Below, piece after piece: positions 8,649 to 17,087 of a stretch of 64,000 nt of DNA. The stretch covers positions 1 through 64,000 of the forward strand of contig NZ_FTNI01000013.1 of assembly GCF_900156315.1 (NCBI RefSeq). Direction: 5' to 3'. The notes beneath the pieces are model-generated. The model had not been told where the DNA came from, made no database searches, and saw nothing but the letters and a program-made list of their open reading frames with translations. Position 1 is the first letter of the stretch. Each line of letters starts with the position of its first letter. Source of the stretch: Microbispora rosea (lineage in GTDB: Bacteria; Actinomycetota; Actinomycetes; Streptosporangiales; Streptosporangiaceae). The position numbers were made by a program, and so were the translations under genes.

Positions 8649-11600
8649 TCAGGTGGGCTGGGGTTCGAGGTCCCGGTTCAGCCTCCGCCACGACAGCGCG
8701 GCCACGACGTTCGGATGGTTCTCGCCGAGCACCCGTCGCATCACCTCCAGAGCGCCTTCCATCAGCCGCTCCGCCTCGCCGGTCTGCTCCGCGGCACGCA
8801 GGCTGATCGCGAGGTTCGCCTGGGCGGCGAGGGCGTCGGGATGCTCCGGCCGGAGCGTGTCGCGCAGGCGGTCCAGCGCATCCCGCTCCAGGGCCTGCGC
8901 TTCCTCCAGCCGCCCCATGTCCGCCGCGCAGTTGGCGACGTTCACCATGCACGACAGTGTGAAGGGATGGGCGGGTCCCAGTTTTCTCCGGAGGGCGTCC
9001 AGCGTCCTGACGCCCAGCGCGTACGCGTCGGAGAGCTCGCGCGTGCCGCGCAGGTAGGTCATGAGATTGTTCGCGGTCGCGAGCGTGAAGGGGTGCTCCC
9101 CGCCGAGGCTCGACCTGTAGGACCCGAGGATGTTCCTCGCGAGGTTGCGCGCGCCCGGCTTGTCGTCGAGGGCCGACAGGCAGCAGGCGAACTCGAGGGC
9201 CGCGGCGGTGGCTTCCGGCGAGGAGGGATAGAGCCGCTGGTAACGCTCGTGGGCCTGCTGGGCGATCAGCCAGGCGTCGTGCTGCTGCCCGGCCTTCCGC
9301 AGGGACACGGCGAGGCTCTTGGCCGTGCGCAGGGTGTCGAGGAAGTCATCGCCGAGGCTCTCGCGGTAGAGCTCGAGCGTCGCGCGCAGCAGGTCGACCG
9401 ACTCGCGGAACCGCCCCGCCTCGCGCATGTCCCTGGCGAGGTTCGCCTGGGAGAACAGCGTGTACGGATGCGCCTGGCCGAGCACGGTGAGCCGCCGTTC
9501 GAGCGTCTCCTTGTCCAGGTCCAGCGCGCTGTAGCAGTCGCCGACCAGCCGGTAGGAGACCGCGAGGTTGTTGGCGGCGGCCAGCGCCCGCGGATTGTCC
9601 TCGCCGTACAGCTCCTGCCACCGCTCGTAGGTCTGTTTGTCCATCTCCAGCGCCCGGTCGAACTCCCCGAGGGCGCGCAGGTCGGCGGCGAGACTGCCCG
9701 TGGTCATGAGCGTGTGGGGGTGGCTGGGGCCGAGGATGTCGTTCTGCCGGTTCCACACCCATTCGTCGAGTTCACGCGCCTCGCGCGACTTGCCCTCGGA
9801 GCGCAGCACGTTCGCGATGTTGAACAGCAGGTGGAGCCGCTGCCGCTCGTCCCGCCCGAACTGCCCCTCCCAGTAGTCGGCGAGCCGCTGGCCGAGCTGC
9901 AGCGCGTTGGCGAACTCGCCGCGTTTCCAGAGGTACCGGACCCGTTCGGTGAGCAGCTGGCGGGTCTCCTCCTCCACACAGTTCTCCGCGTCCGAGGGCA
10001 GCAGATGGGGCCAGATGAGGTCGTACGCCGGCCAGTTCTCGGGATCGTCCACCTCGCCCAGCCGCGGCCGGGCGCCGACGAGGATGTGGTGCACCTCGTG
10101 GGAGGTGGAGTCCACCTCCTCCGCGGTCATCTGGCTCTTGATGACGGCTTGGACCAGGCGGTGCACCTGGATCGTGTTGCTGCCGGGGTCGACCTTCGCC
10201 AGCGCGAACCTGCTGATCTCCCGGATGAGACGGTGCAGCATGAGCTTCTCCCCCCGCAGCGAGCCGTCGTGGGGCAGCAGGGACCGCATCATCTCGTCGC
10301 TGTAGAGCAGCGTCATCGAGATGGGGTCGGGCGAGAAGAAGGCGCACAGCTGCAGCATCCGCACCGCGGCGGGGGCCCGCTCCCGCAGCTGTCCCAGGGA
10401 GATGTTCCAGGTGGCGGCGACGGGCTGCGGGTATCCGGCCGGCGGGTTCGTGGCCAGGAGCTCGGCCGCCTGCGTCTGCACCTGCTCGATGTACTCGGCC
10501 GCCGACATGCCGGTCTCGCCCAGCCAGGCCGCCGCCTGCTCCACCGCGAGCGGCAGGTAGCCGAGAGCCTCGGCCACGCCGAGCGCGTCCTGCGGCTTGA
10601 GTTTCGGGACGCGGCGCAGCAGGTGCTCCAGGCTCTCCTCACGGCTGAAGACGTCCACCTCCAGCGGCGCGGCCACCGTCGACCACGACTGGTTCCGCGA
10701 GGTCACCAGCACGTGGCCCGATCCCCCGGGAAGGTAGCCGCGCACCTCCTCGGGGTCGCCCGCGTTGTCGAAGATGAGCAGCCACCGGGAGTACGGCTGG
10801 CCGCGCCGCAGCGCCTCGCGCGCCGCCTCCGCCGCTTCGACCACGTTGTCGCCCACCCGGATGCCGAGCCGTATGGCGAGCTCGGCCAGCGCCGGGTTGA
10901 TGAGCTCGGGCTGCTCGGCGGGGATCCACCACACCAGGTCGTAGTCGGCCATGAACCGGTGGGCGTACTCCAGGGCGATCTGCGTCTTGCCGACGCCGCC
11001 CAGGCCGTACAGCGCCTGTGGCAGCACCACGGCCTGGTTGCCGCCGACGAGCTGGTCCCGGAGCGACTCGAGGGCCATCCCGCGCCCGGTGAAGGCGGCG
11101 TTGCGTGCCTGCACGTTCCACACCGGCGGCACGCTGCCGGGGAAGCGCGCCCCCGCCTGCGACGGGCCGGCGAGTTGCTCCGCGTCCTGCCGCCCCACCG
11201 TCCGCAGGACGGCCTCGGCGGCCGGCTCCGCGCCCATCCGCACGAGGTCGACGAGCGGAACCTCGGCGAAGGGCGGGACGAGCCGGACCTCCGACACGCG
11301 CACCAGAGTGAGGCCGCCGCTGCTCGCTGTCGGGTCGATGGCCGACAGCCGCTCCACCACCTCCCTGCCCTGCGGCGAGCGGGTGTAGGCGGCCGACAGC
11401 ACCACCATCGCGCGGCTCGGCTCGCTGATGTCGGCGTGGGAGGCGCTGCCCAGGGCACGCGGCGTGACCCGGCATCCCGCGCGTTCCAGAACCCCGCCGA
11501 TCCAATCGGCCCACATGCGGTCCTCGGGGGCGTAGCTGAGGAAGACATCGGCCGGCTGGGACGGTTGACGGCGGGTGAACGCATCGAGCCACCGGGTCCG

Positions 11601-12548
11601 CACGTGCTCGTCCAGTGGCGGCAACGACGTCACCCGCCCCTCGCTGATTGCGGCGGTCAGGCGCTCGTAGGCCGCCAGGAGCGAGGTGGGGGAGCCGGGG
11701 GTGTCGCCGAAGGCCGCCAGCGTCTCCTCGAAGGCGTAGAACCGCTTGTAGGGGATCTCCACCGCACCCCAGTACTGGTTGGCCTGCTCCGCGGTGAACC
11801 CCTGGGGGAAGCGGTCGAACATCGTGCGCGCCATAAGGCGGCCCGCGTCGAGCTTCTCCTTCTCTCCGTCGTCGATGCGCATCGGGACGGGAAGAATCCG
11901 GATGTTGCGCTCGTGGTACAGGTCGTCGATGTACCGCGCCACCTTCGAGGCGCCCTCGATGCTCTGGTCGCTCATCGTGAAGCAGTCGACGAGGATGTCC
12001 GGAAGCTGGATGGTGCAGATGTCGGCGATGTCGCTCAACCCGGTACGGCTGTCGATCAGGGCGTAGTCGTAGTTCCGCTTCATGTCGGCGCGCAGCGCGT
12101 CCAGGAACTTTCCCCCGCCCAGCCGCTCGTAGAAGTTGTCCCAGTCGAAGGTCGACACCAGCGAGGAGTAGTCGCGGTTCTGCTGTCCGGCGGAGACGTA
12201 GTCGAGCGTTCCGTCCCCCGGGAACTCCCAGTCCAGCGACACGGCGTGCGGCACCACGCGGGCGTACTCGAGATGCCAGTCGGCGGTGCGCTCCCGCGGC
12301 CGCACGGCGGCCCACATGTAGTTGCTGATGATGTCGATGACACCGGGCGTCGCGGTGAAAACGCTGCTGTCGAGAAACGGATGGAAGAACTTGTGCAGCC
12401 CGGGCGACTCGAGGTCCCAGTCGACCACCAGCACGCGCAGGCCGCTGCTGGCGAGCACCCACGCCGTGTTCGCCAGCGCCATCGTGCGGCCCGTCCCGCC
12501 CTTGTAGGAGTAGAACGTGACGACGCGGCCGTCGTGGACGTCATTCAT
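8649..12548 (-). CDS. fxsT: FxSxx-COOH system protein FxsT: P-loop, TIR-like, NB-ARC and TPR domains
   Basis: 1,299 residues, in order. (1) A MinD/ParA-like P-loop domain with FYSYKGGTGRT at 12-22 and VVDWDLESPGLHKF. (2) A TIR-like domain from about 333 (ADVFLSYAPEDRMWADW). (3) An NB-ARC ATPase with Walker A GLGGVGKT at 515-522 and Walker B WLLIFDNAG. (4) A winged-helix-like region. (5) From about 850 to the end, tetratricopeptide repeats of about 42 residues carrying the G-xx-HP-x-T pattern (LGPSHPHTL, LGQAHPYTL, LGGEHPFTL, LGPAHPFTL). This matches the TPR protein of FxSxx-COOH RiPP systems. The ATG at 12548 overlaps the fxsC stop as ATGA, with GGAGGATCCCCG upstream. Its role in the system is unknown; the architecture is that of a STAND signal-transduction ATPase. 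Confidence 0.88.
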   Translation of the reverse strand: MNDVHDGRVVTFYSYKGGTGRTMALANTAWVLASSGLRVLVVDWDLESPGLHKFFHPFLDSSVFTATPGVIDIISNYMWAAVRPRERTADWHLEYARVVPHAVSLDWEFPGDGTLDYVSAGQQNRDYSSLVSTFDWDNFYERLGGGKFLDALRADMKRNYDYALIDSRTGLSDIADICTIQLPDILVDCFTMSDQSIEGASKVARYIDDLYHERNIRILPVPMRIDDGEKEKLDAGRLMARTMFDRFPQGFTAEQANQYWGAVEIPYKRFYAFEETLAAFGDTPGSPTSLLAAYERLTAAISEGRVTSLPPLDEHVRTRWLDAFTRRQPSQPADVFLSYAPEDRMWADWIGGVLERAGCRVTPRALGSASHADISEPSRAMVVLSAAYTRSPQGREVVERLSAIDPTASSGGLTLVRVSEVRLVPPFAEVPLVDLVRMGAEPAAEAVLRTVGRQDAEQLAGPSQAGARFPGSVPPVWNVQARNAAFTGRGMALESLRDQLVGGNQAVVLPQALYGLGGVGKTQIALEYAHRFMADYDLVWWIPAEQPELINPALAELAIRLGIRVGDNVVEAAEAAREALRRGQPYSRWLLIFDNAGDPEEVRGYLPGGSGHVLVTSRNQSWSTVAAPLEVDVFSREESLEHLLRRVPKLKPQDALGVAEALGYLPLAVEQAAAWLGETGMSAAEYIEQVQTQAAELLATNPPAGYPQPVAATWNISLGQLRERAPAAVRMLQLCAFFSPDPISMTLLYSDEMMRSLLPHDGSLRGEKLMLHRLIREISRFALAKVDPGSNTIQVHRLVQAVIKSQMTAEEVDSTSHEVHHILVGARPRLGEVDDPENWPAYDLIWPHLLPSDAENCVEEETRQLLTERVRYLWKRGEFANALQLGQRLADYWEGQFGRDERQRLHLLFNIANVLRSEGKSREARELDEWVWNRQNDILGPSHPHTLMTTGSLAADLRALGEFDRALEMDKQTYERWQELYGEDNPRALAAANNLAVSYRLVGDCYSALDLDKETLERRLTVLGQAHPYTLFSQANLARDMREAGRFRESVDLLRATLELYRESLGDDFLDTLRTAKSLAVSLRKAGQQHDAWLIAQQAHERYQRLYPSSPEATAAALEFACCLSALDDKPGARNLARNILGSYRSSLGGEHPFTLATANNLMTYLRGTRELSDAYALGVRTLDALRRKLGPAHPFTLSCMVNVANCAADMGRLEEAQALERDALDRLRDTLRPEHPDALAAQANLAISLRAAEQTGEAERLMEGALEVMRRVLGENHPNVVAALSWRRLNRDLEPQPT

Positions 12549-13777
12549 CGGGGATCCTCCGGCTGCATCAGCCTGGGTCGTCTGGTGGGCGCGCCAGTCG
12601 GCGGGTAGGCGGTGGCGGTCTTGAACACCTGGTTGGCCGCCCTGCCGAGCGCGTCGGACAGCGCGCCGCGGAACGCCGTGACCGAGTTGATCTCGGGGCT
12701 GGAATCGGGCGGATTGGTACGCAGGGCGGATTCGAGCGAGCGCTGGAGCCTGGCCCGGGCCGTCATCGTCTCCCGGTCGTCGAGGTTCCACGGCACCATC
12801 ACGCTGGTACGGCTCCGCTCGCGCTGGTCGAAGCCGCGCAGCCGCCGCCGGCAGTCGGGGGTGGTGGTGGCCCATGGATCGACCAGCATGACGGACGGAT
12901 GCTCCTCGGGGGCGTCGGAGGCGAGGACGTCGGTGTGCTCCTCCAGCGACCCCACGTCCGGCAGGAAGCCGTGCGCCGTCGCGATCTCCTCGGCGTGCGA
13001 CACGAGGGTCCGGGTGTTGCCGCCCCGGCGGAAGGGGTTCCACTCCTGCGGCGTGTGGCCGTAGAAATAGGGGCTGCGGTCGGAGGGGAGATGGTCCAGG
13101 TCCGGGGCGACCACCGTCACCCGGAGGGGCCGCTGCGGGGAGTAGTCGTGGAAGACGCTGCGCAGTTCGTCGTACTTCGGCGGGGGATCGAGGACGGCGA
13201 CCCGGGTGCGCTGCGCGACGTGGACGATCCGCTTGGCGAGCTCCAGGGTCGCCTTCTGGTAGTGGCTGCGCATCCCCGAGAGCTTGACGAGCCCGTAGAA
13301 GCCCTCGTCGCTGTACCGCTCGCCGAGATCGTTGTGAGTGAACTGGATCGACTGGGCCACGTGGGGCAGGTGTTCGGGGGGTAACGGAGTCCACAGTGCC
13401 GGAACGATGGCCTCCGGCATCTGCCCGTCCGGTCCCTCGTGGTTCCTGACGCGCTGGAGGAACGCGGCCCATTCCTTGCCGCACTGCTCGCTCTCGAAGT
13501 AGCGGGGGGAGTAAAGGGGGACGAACACCCGGCATGTCGAGAGGGCGTCGGACAGCCGTTCCGGCCAATGGTGGCCCGAGCGCAGCTCCACATCCATGAA
13601 TCCCGCCTGCCCCTGCGACAGGTTCGTCATGTTGATGATGTGGTCGCACAGGTCGGCGAAGAGCTTCGCCACCCACTTGTTCGGGTCTTTCCTGCTGTTC
13701 GGGTCGTGCATGGGGATGTGAGCGTAGCTCAGGAAAAAATATGGCACCTGCCCATGCGCGCCCGGTTGTAGGGGCAT
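12545..13777 (-). CDS. fxsC: TIR-like protein FxsC
   Basis: About 410 residues. It begins near VPYFFLSYAHIPMHD, the TIR-like start typical of FxsC, followed by VFVPLYSPRYFESEQCGKEW, a TIR/SEFIR-type strand-helix unit. A second alpha/beta segment (about 220-400) includes LRVTVVAPDLDHLP, YGHTPQEWNPFR and MLVDPWA. I chose ATG 13777 because GGAAGGAGGCGA directly precedes it; a GTG at 13804 overlaps the acetyltransferase stop and would add 9 residues. The stop overlaps the fxsT start. Whether the TIR-like fold has NADase activity cannot be judged by eye. No signal peptide. Confidence 0.87.
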   Translation of the reverse strand: MPLQPGAHGQVPYFFLSYAHIPMHDPNSRKDPNKWVAKLFADLCDHIINMTNLSQGQAGFMDVELRSGHHWPERLSDALSTCRVFVPLYSPRYFESEQCGKEWAAFLQRVRNHEGPDGQMPEAIVPALWTPLPPEHLPHVAQSIQFTHNDLGERYSDEGFYGLVKLSGMRSHYQKATLELAKRIVHVAQRTRVAVLDPPPKYDELRSVFHDYSPQRPLRVTVVAPDLDHLPSDRSPYFYGHTPQEWNPFRRGGNTRTLVSHAEEIATAHGFLPDVGSLEEHTDVLASDAPEEHPSVMLVDPWATTTPDCRRRLRGFDQRERSRTSVMVPWNLDDRETMTARARLQRSLESALRTNPPDSSPEINSVTAFRGALSDALGRAANQVFKTATAYPPTGAPTRRPRLMQPEDPR

Positions 13778-13803
13778 TCGCCTCCTTCCCCCAGATTCAT
13801 TCA

Positions 13804-14640
13804 CTATGGGAACGAAGCGTAAGTCAAGTGACCTTGTGTTGGGGGAGAATCTTTCGGATCACGGTGCTCTGCCAGCCACTTGGCGGCGAATCGGACGGCC
13901 CCGCCTATGGGAAAAAGGCGGCTTTCCGCGTTTCCGATCCGGCCGAGGCGGACGGCTTCCGTGGTTTCGAACGCCGTGCCGAGCTCGCCGAAGTCGCCGT
14001 CGTCGAGAACTACGTCCTCGTACTGCCACCATTGCGGCCCCTGACCGAAATCCCGCACACATCGGTAGGAACGGCGGGGTGGCCGTTCGGTGTAGCGGTA
14101 CTCGCCGAGATGAAAGGCCGTGCACTGGTCATAGCCGACGCCGATGAGCAGAACGGACGCCTCCACCTCGCACAGCCGCGCGAGCGGCGACTCCTCACCC
14201 AGGTGGCACTCGGGGGCGTGGCCGTCCATGAGCGCCGCCGCGAGGGGGCCGACGGCGGCGAACGACGACTGGGGATGGGCGCTGCGGACGGCGCCCGCCG
14301 TCGTGCGTACGCACTCCGCGACTTTTCCCATGCCCGACGAGGGCGACGTCAGGGGGTCGAAGGCGGGCATGCTCGCCCGGTAGTCGGCCGTCTCGGCGTC
14401 GGTCATGCCGGCGACCTTGCGCAGGTAGGCGCGTGAGGTATCTGAATTGCCCTCAGTGGCGGTGAGCACCACGAGCGTGCCGCCGGCGCCCAGCGCGTCG
14501 CACAGCGCGCCGACGACCGCACTGGCGCCCCCCAGCACTCTTCCGATGCTCCGCATCGAGGCGTGGACGAGCAGGACCCCGCCGACGCGGACACCGAGCG
14601 CGGTCAGGTCGCGTGCGAGGCTGTACCGGGTGAACATCAC
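13804..14640 (-). CDS. AAC(3)-like N-acetyltransferase in FxSxx cluster
   Basis: A 278-residue member of the aminoglycoside 3-N-acetyltransferase fold (Antibiotic_NAT). Landmarks are LLVHASMRSIGRV near the N-terminus, VRTTAGAVRSAHPQSSFAAVG in the middle and LLIGVGYDQCTAFHLGE. Such AAC(3)-like genes often sit in FxSxx-COOH loci and could acylate the peptide or its target rather than give drug resistance; that is inference. The GTG at 14640 (ATG 14637 is the alternative) follows GGGAGG. It starts 6 bases after the fxsB stop and its TAG touches the first possible fxsC start. Confidence 0.87.
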   Translation of the reverse strand: MMFTRYSLARDLTALGVRVGGVLLVHASMRSIGRVLGGASAVVGALCDALGAGGTLVVLTATEGNSDTSRAYLRKVAGMTDAETADYRASMPAFDPLTSPSSGMGKVAECVRTTAGAVRSAHPQSSFAAVGPLAAALMDGHAPECHLGEESPLARLCEVEASVLLIGVGYDQCTAFHLGEYRYTERPPRRSYRCVRDFGQGPQWWQYEDVVLDDGDFGELGTAFETTEAVRLGRIGNAESRLFPIGGAVRFAAKWLAEHRDPKDSPPTQGHLTYASFP

Positions 14641-14646
14641 GCGGTG

Positions 14647-16908
14647 TCACCTCCCGGGCGCCGCGGCGGGCTCGGCGACCTCCTCCGCCAGCCACGGGGC
14701 GATCGCGTGGCGCATGCCGGCCACGAAGCGCTCGCCCAGCGGAGTCAGGGCCTTCGAGCCGGCGAGGGTCTCGATCGCCTCCGCGGTCTGTACCCGCCAG
14801 TGGGCGAAGTGGCGGCGCGCCGGCTCCGGCTCGGCGTGCCTGCGGACGCGCCAGAAGTCGGTGACGGCGAGGTGGGCGTAGGTCCCCTGCAGCAGCCCCT
14901 CGATCGGCCGGGGGTCATCACGCCACGGGGCGTGGAAGAGCCGCCGGTCGCTCTCGTCGAACAGGTCGAGCAGGTCGAGCACGGCACCGAGCTTCACGTG
15001 CTGGAACTCGTGCAGGATCAGCAGTGCGAGCGTCGCCGGGTCGGAGGGCAGCGCCGCGGCGACGGCGCCGAAGGCGTCGCGGGCGGCCGAGCTCACCTCG
15101 CGGCCCTCCTCGGCGGGGAGGAGCGGCACGATCGTGGTCAGGCCCGCCTCGATCGCTGGGACGTACGACGGGTACTCCTTCTCGATGAGCTGCCACGCCT
15201 GCTCGAACGCCTCCTGCCACCGCGCCGCCTGTTCGCCGGTCAGCCGGCCGGCGGGGCGCCACCGGTGGCAGTCGCGGTAGGGATCGGCGTCCTCCAGCAC
15301 GACGGAGAAGCCTCCCGAGACGAGCCTGAGCACGGGTCGCAGCGACCGCGGGCCGCCGTCCCGGAGCCGCGCCCGCCCGTCCTCGATCACCAGTGCGGCC
15401 GGCCCCTCCCCGGCACCCTCCAGCACGCCGATCGTGGGCAGGTGCACCTCGCCGCCCACCGCCTCCACATCGAGTCGCGCGTCGAGCCGGGCATGGACGG
15501 CCGCCGCCGCGGCGATGTTCGCCAGGCGTGCCGCCGGGGCGTCTCCGCGCAGGCAGGCGACCGCCCAGGCCCGGACGTACGGATGGGTGAGCACTGCGGC
15601 GAGCGCCGCCCCGTGCTCGCGGTCGAGCCGCGTCAGCAGGTCCCACGCGGTGGATTGGCCGGCCTTTCTGCGCACCGCCGCCAGCAGGGCCCGGCGCAGG
15701 CTGAGCTGGGCCGTCGCGAGGCGCTCCACCTCCTCGGCTCCGCCGAGCCCCGAGGCGATCGTGTCAAGGTCGGCCGAAGGCAGGGTGTGGGCCCGCATGG
15801 TCGTGGCCCTGACATGTCCGATCAGCGTGAACAGGTCCGCGCAGTAGACGCTGGGATTGTCGAACGACCCGGATCGGTAGCGGTGCGGGTACAGGCCGCC
15901 GCCGCAACTGCGCACGAGGGGACATCTCCTGCAGCCGGCGGACACGCCGCGCAGACCCTGCTGCCGCGCGCGCACCCCGGGATGGGCCGCGACCTCGTCC
16001 AGCGACGTGGTGGCGACGTGGTGGCCGGTGACCGGGGCGCCCTCGTGGGCGACCTTGAGCGAGTCGACCAGCTCGTAGGAGCCGTCGGTCTCGATCACGA
16101 TCAGGGTGCTCGGCTGTAGCCCGATCGCCTCGGTCAGGCTGGCACCGCCGTGCGTGGTTCTGATGATCGATTCGAACAGGCGGACGGTGGTGGGCCGCCC
16201 GTCGGCCACCCAGCGATCGTAGATCTTGACGAGCCAGTCCGCGTACGCCGTGGGGGTGGGACGCGCCGGGGGCGCGTCCCAGGTCGCGTGGGGGAGCAGG
16301 AAGTCGACGCGGGGCGGCCGCAGAGCGAGCAGAGCCTCGTAGACGGCGATCGGATCGTTGGCGACGTCGATCGTGCACAGCAGGCCGGCGTACAGCTCGG
16401 GCCGCCGCCTGAGCAGTTCGACGGCCCGCACGGCCCTGGCGTGGCTGCTGCGGCCGTCGGCGTAGCGCCGGTGCCGGTCGTTGGCGGCCCGGTCCCCGTC
16501 GAGCGACACGCCCACGGTGATGCCGTGGGCGGCGAACACGTCGAGGAAACGGTCGTCGAGCAGCATGCCGTTGGTGTGGATCCGCAGATCGAGACGGCAC
16601 AGGCCGTCGAGCCGGCGGCGCAGTTCCGTGGCCACCGAGGCGAGACGGTCGCGACCGGCGAGCAGCGGTTCGCCGCCGTGCAGGACGACGTGGATCTCAT
16701 CCAGGCCGTGGCCGCGCACGTGGTCGGCGATGCGCTCGGCGACCAGTGCGATCGTCTCCGGTGACATCGTGGTGGGGCGGCCCCGCCAGCTCTGGTCCGC
16801 GTGCTCGTAAACGTAGCAGTGATCACACGCGAGATCGCAACGGCTGTGCACCTTCAGCACGAACTGACGAAACGGCAGGATCGGCCCGCTCGCGCCGCCC
16901 CCCTCCAT
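14647..16908 (-). CDS. fxsB: FxsB radical SAM/SPASM cyclophane maturase fused to HExxH domain
   Basis: 753 residues. The radical SAM cluster motif CDLACDHC (Cys 24, 28, 31) is followed by the SAM-binding GGEP-type motif VVLHGGEPLLAG. The SPASM region has CRRCPLVRSCGGGLYPHRY and YCADLF for auxiliary Fe-S clusters. From about residue 400 a second part ends in an intact HEFQH (residues about 633-637), the HExxH peptide-modification family linked to alpha-ketoglutarate-dependent beta-hydroxylation. FxsB enzymes join the Phe ring to a side chain two residues on, in the precursor FxS motif. The start ATG overlaps the fxsA stop by one base (TGATG), so translation is coupled. Having both domains in one chain suggests two modifications of the same peptide. 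Confidence 0.9.
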   Translation of the reverse strand: MEGGGASGPILPFRQFVLKVHSRCDLACDHCYVYEHADQSWRGRPTTMSPETIALVAERIADHVRGHGLDEIHVVLHGGEPLLAGRDRLASVATELRRRLDGLCRLDLRIHTNGMLLDDRFLDVFAAHGITVGVSLDGDRAANDRHRRYADGRSSHARAVRAVELLRRRPELYAGLLCTIDVANDPIAVYEALLALRPPRVDFLLPHATWDAPPARPTPTAYADWLVKIYDRWVADGRPTTVRLFESIIRTTHGGASLTEAIGLQPSTLIVIETDGSYELVDSLKVAHEGAPVTGHHVATTSLDEVAAHPGVRARQQGLRGVSAGCRRCPLVRSCGGGLYPHRYRSGSFDNPSVYCADLFTLIGHVRATTMRAHTLPSADLDTIASGLGGAEEVERLATAQLSLRRALLAAVRRKAGQSTAWDLLTRLDREHGAALAAVLTHPYVRAWAVACLRGDAPAARLANIAAAAAVHARLDARLDVEAVGGEVHLPTIGVLEGAGEGPAALVIEDGRARLRDGGPRSLRPVLRLVSGGFSVVLEDADPYRDCHRWRPAGRLTGEQAARWQEAFEQAWQLIEKEYPSYVPAIEAGLTTIVPLLPAEEGREVSSAARDAFGAVAAALPSDPATLALLILHEFQHVKLGAVLDLLDLFDESDRRLFHAPWRDDPRPIEGLLQGTYAHLAVTDFWRVRRHAEPEPARRHFAHWRVQTAEAIETLAGSKALTPLGERFVAGMRHAIAPWLAEEVAEPAAAPGR

Positions 16909-17087
16909 CAGATCGAGGAGTTGAACGCGGCGACCGGCACGCGGGCGTCGTCAGGAGAAAAGGGCAGCAGGCGGTGCAGCGCACCGCTCAGTTCGTTCTC
17001 GCGGGTCGTCATCTCGTCGAGCGGGACACTCCGCAGGTCGCTGACCTCGGTGGCTATTTCTGATGATTCGTCATCGGCATTGTGCAT
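16908..17087 (-). CDS. fxsA: FxsA RiPP precursor peptide, C-terminal FNSSI
   Basis: A 59-residue ORF found by translating the strand just upstream of fxsB. It starts MHNADDESSEIA, has an acidic leader with the DLRSVPLDEM segment seen in FxSxx precursors, then LHRLLPFSPDD, and ends exactly VPVAAFNSSI. The final F-N-S-S-I fits the FxSxx-COOH rule at the extreme C-terminus. Phe56 and Ser58 are the predicted cross-link partners. The start is ATG 17087; no strong ribosome binding site is visible (GGAACGGTCGAAC before it). It is the first gene of the operon. Confidence 0.93.
   Translation of the reverse strand: MHNADDESSEIATEVSDLRSVPLDEMTTRENELSGALHRLLPFSPDDARVPVAAFNSSI

Noticed and set aside
8715..12608. 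Very long plus-strand frame opposite fxsT
   Set aside because: High-GC shadow of the true gene: no ribosome binding site, no domain, His/Val/Arg-biased composition.
8649..13676. A single 1,675-residue minus-strand reading frame covering fxsT and part of fxsC
   Set aside because: The upstream 370 residues are an out-of-frame reading of fxsC. The real start is ATG 12548 with GGAGGATCCCCG and an ATGA overlap with the fxsC stop.
13804..14640. Aminoglycoside resistance gene as the plain annotation
   Set aside because: The fold fits AAC(3), but its position within the coupled fxs operon makes a role in that system more likely; resistance cannot be claimed from sequence.
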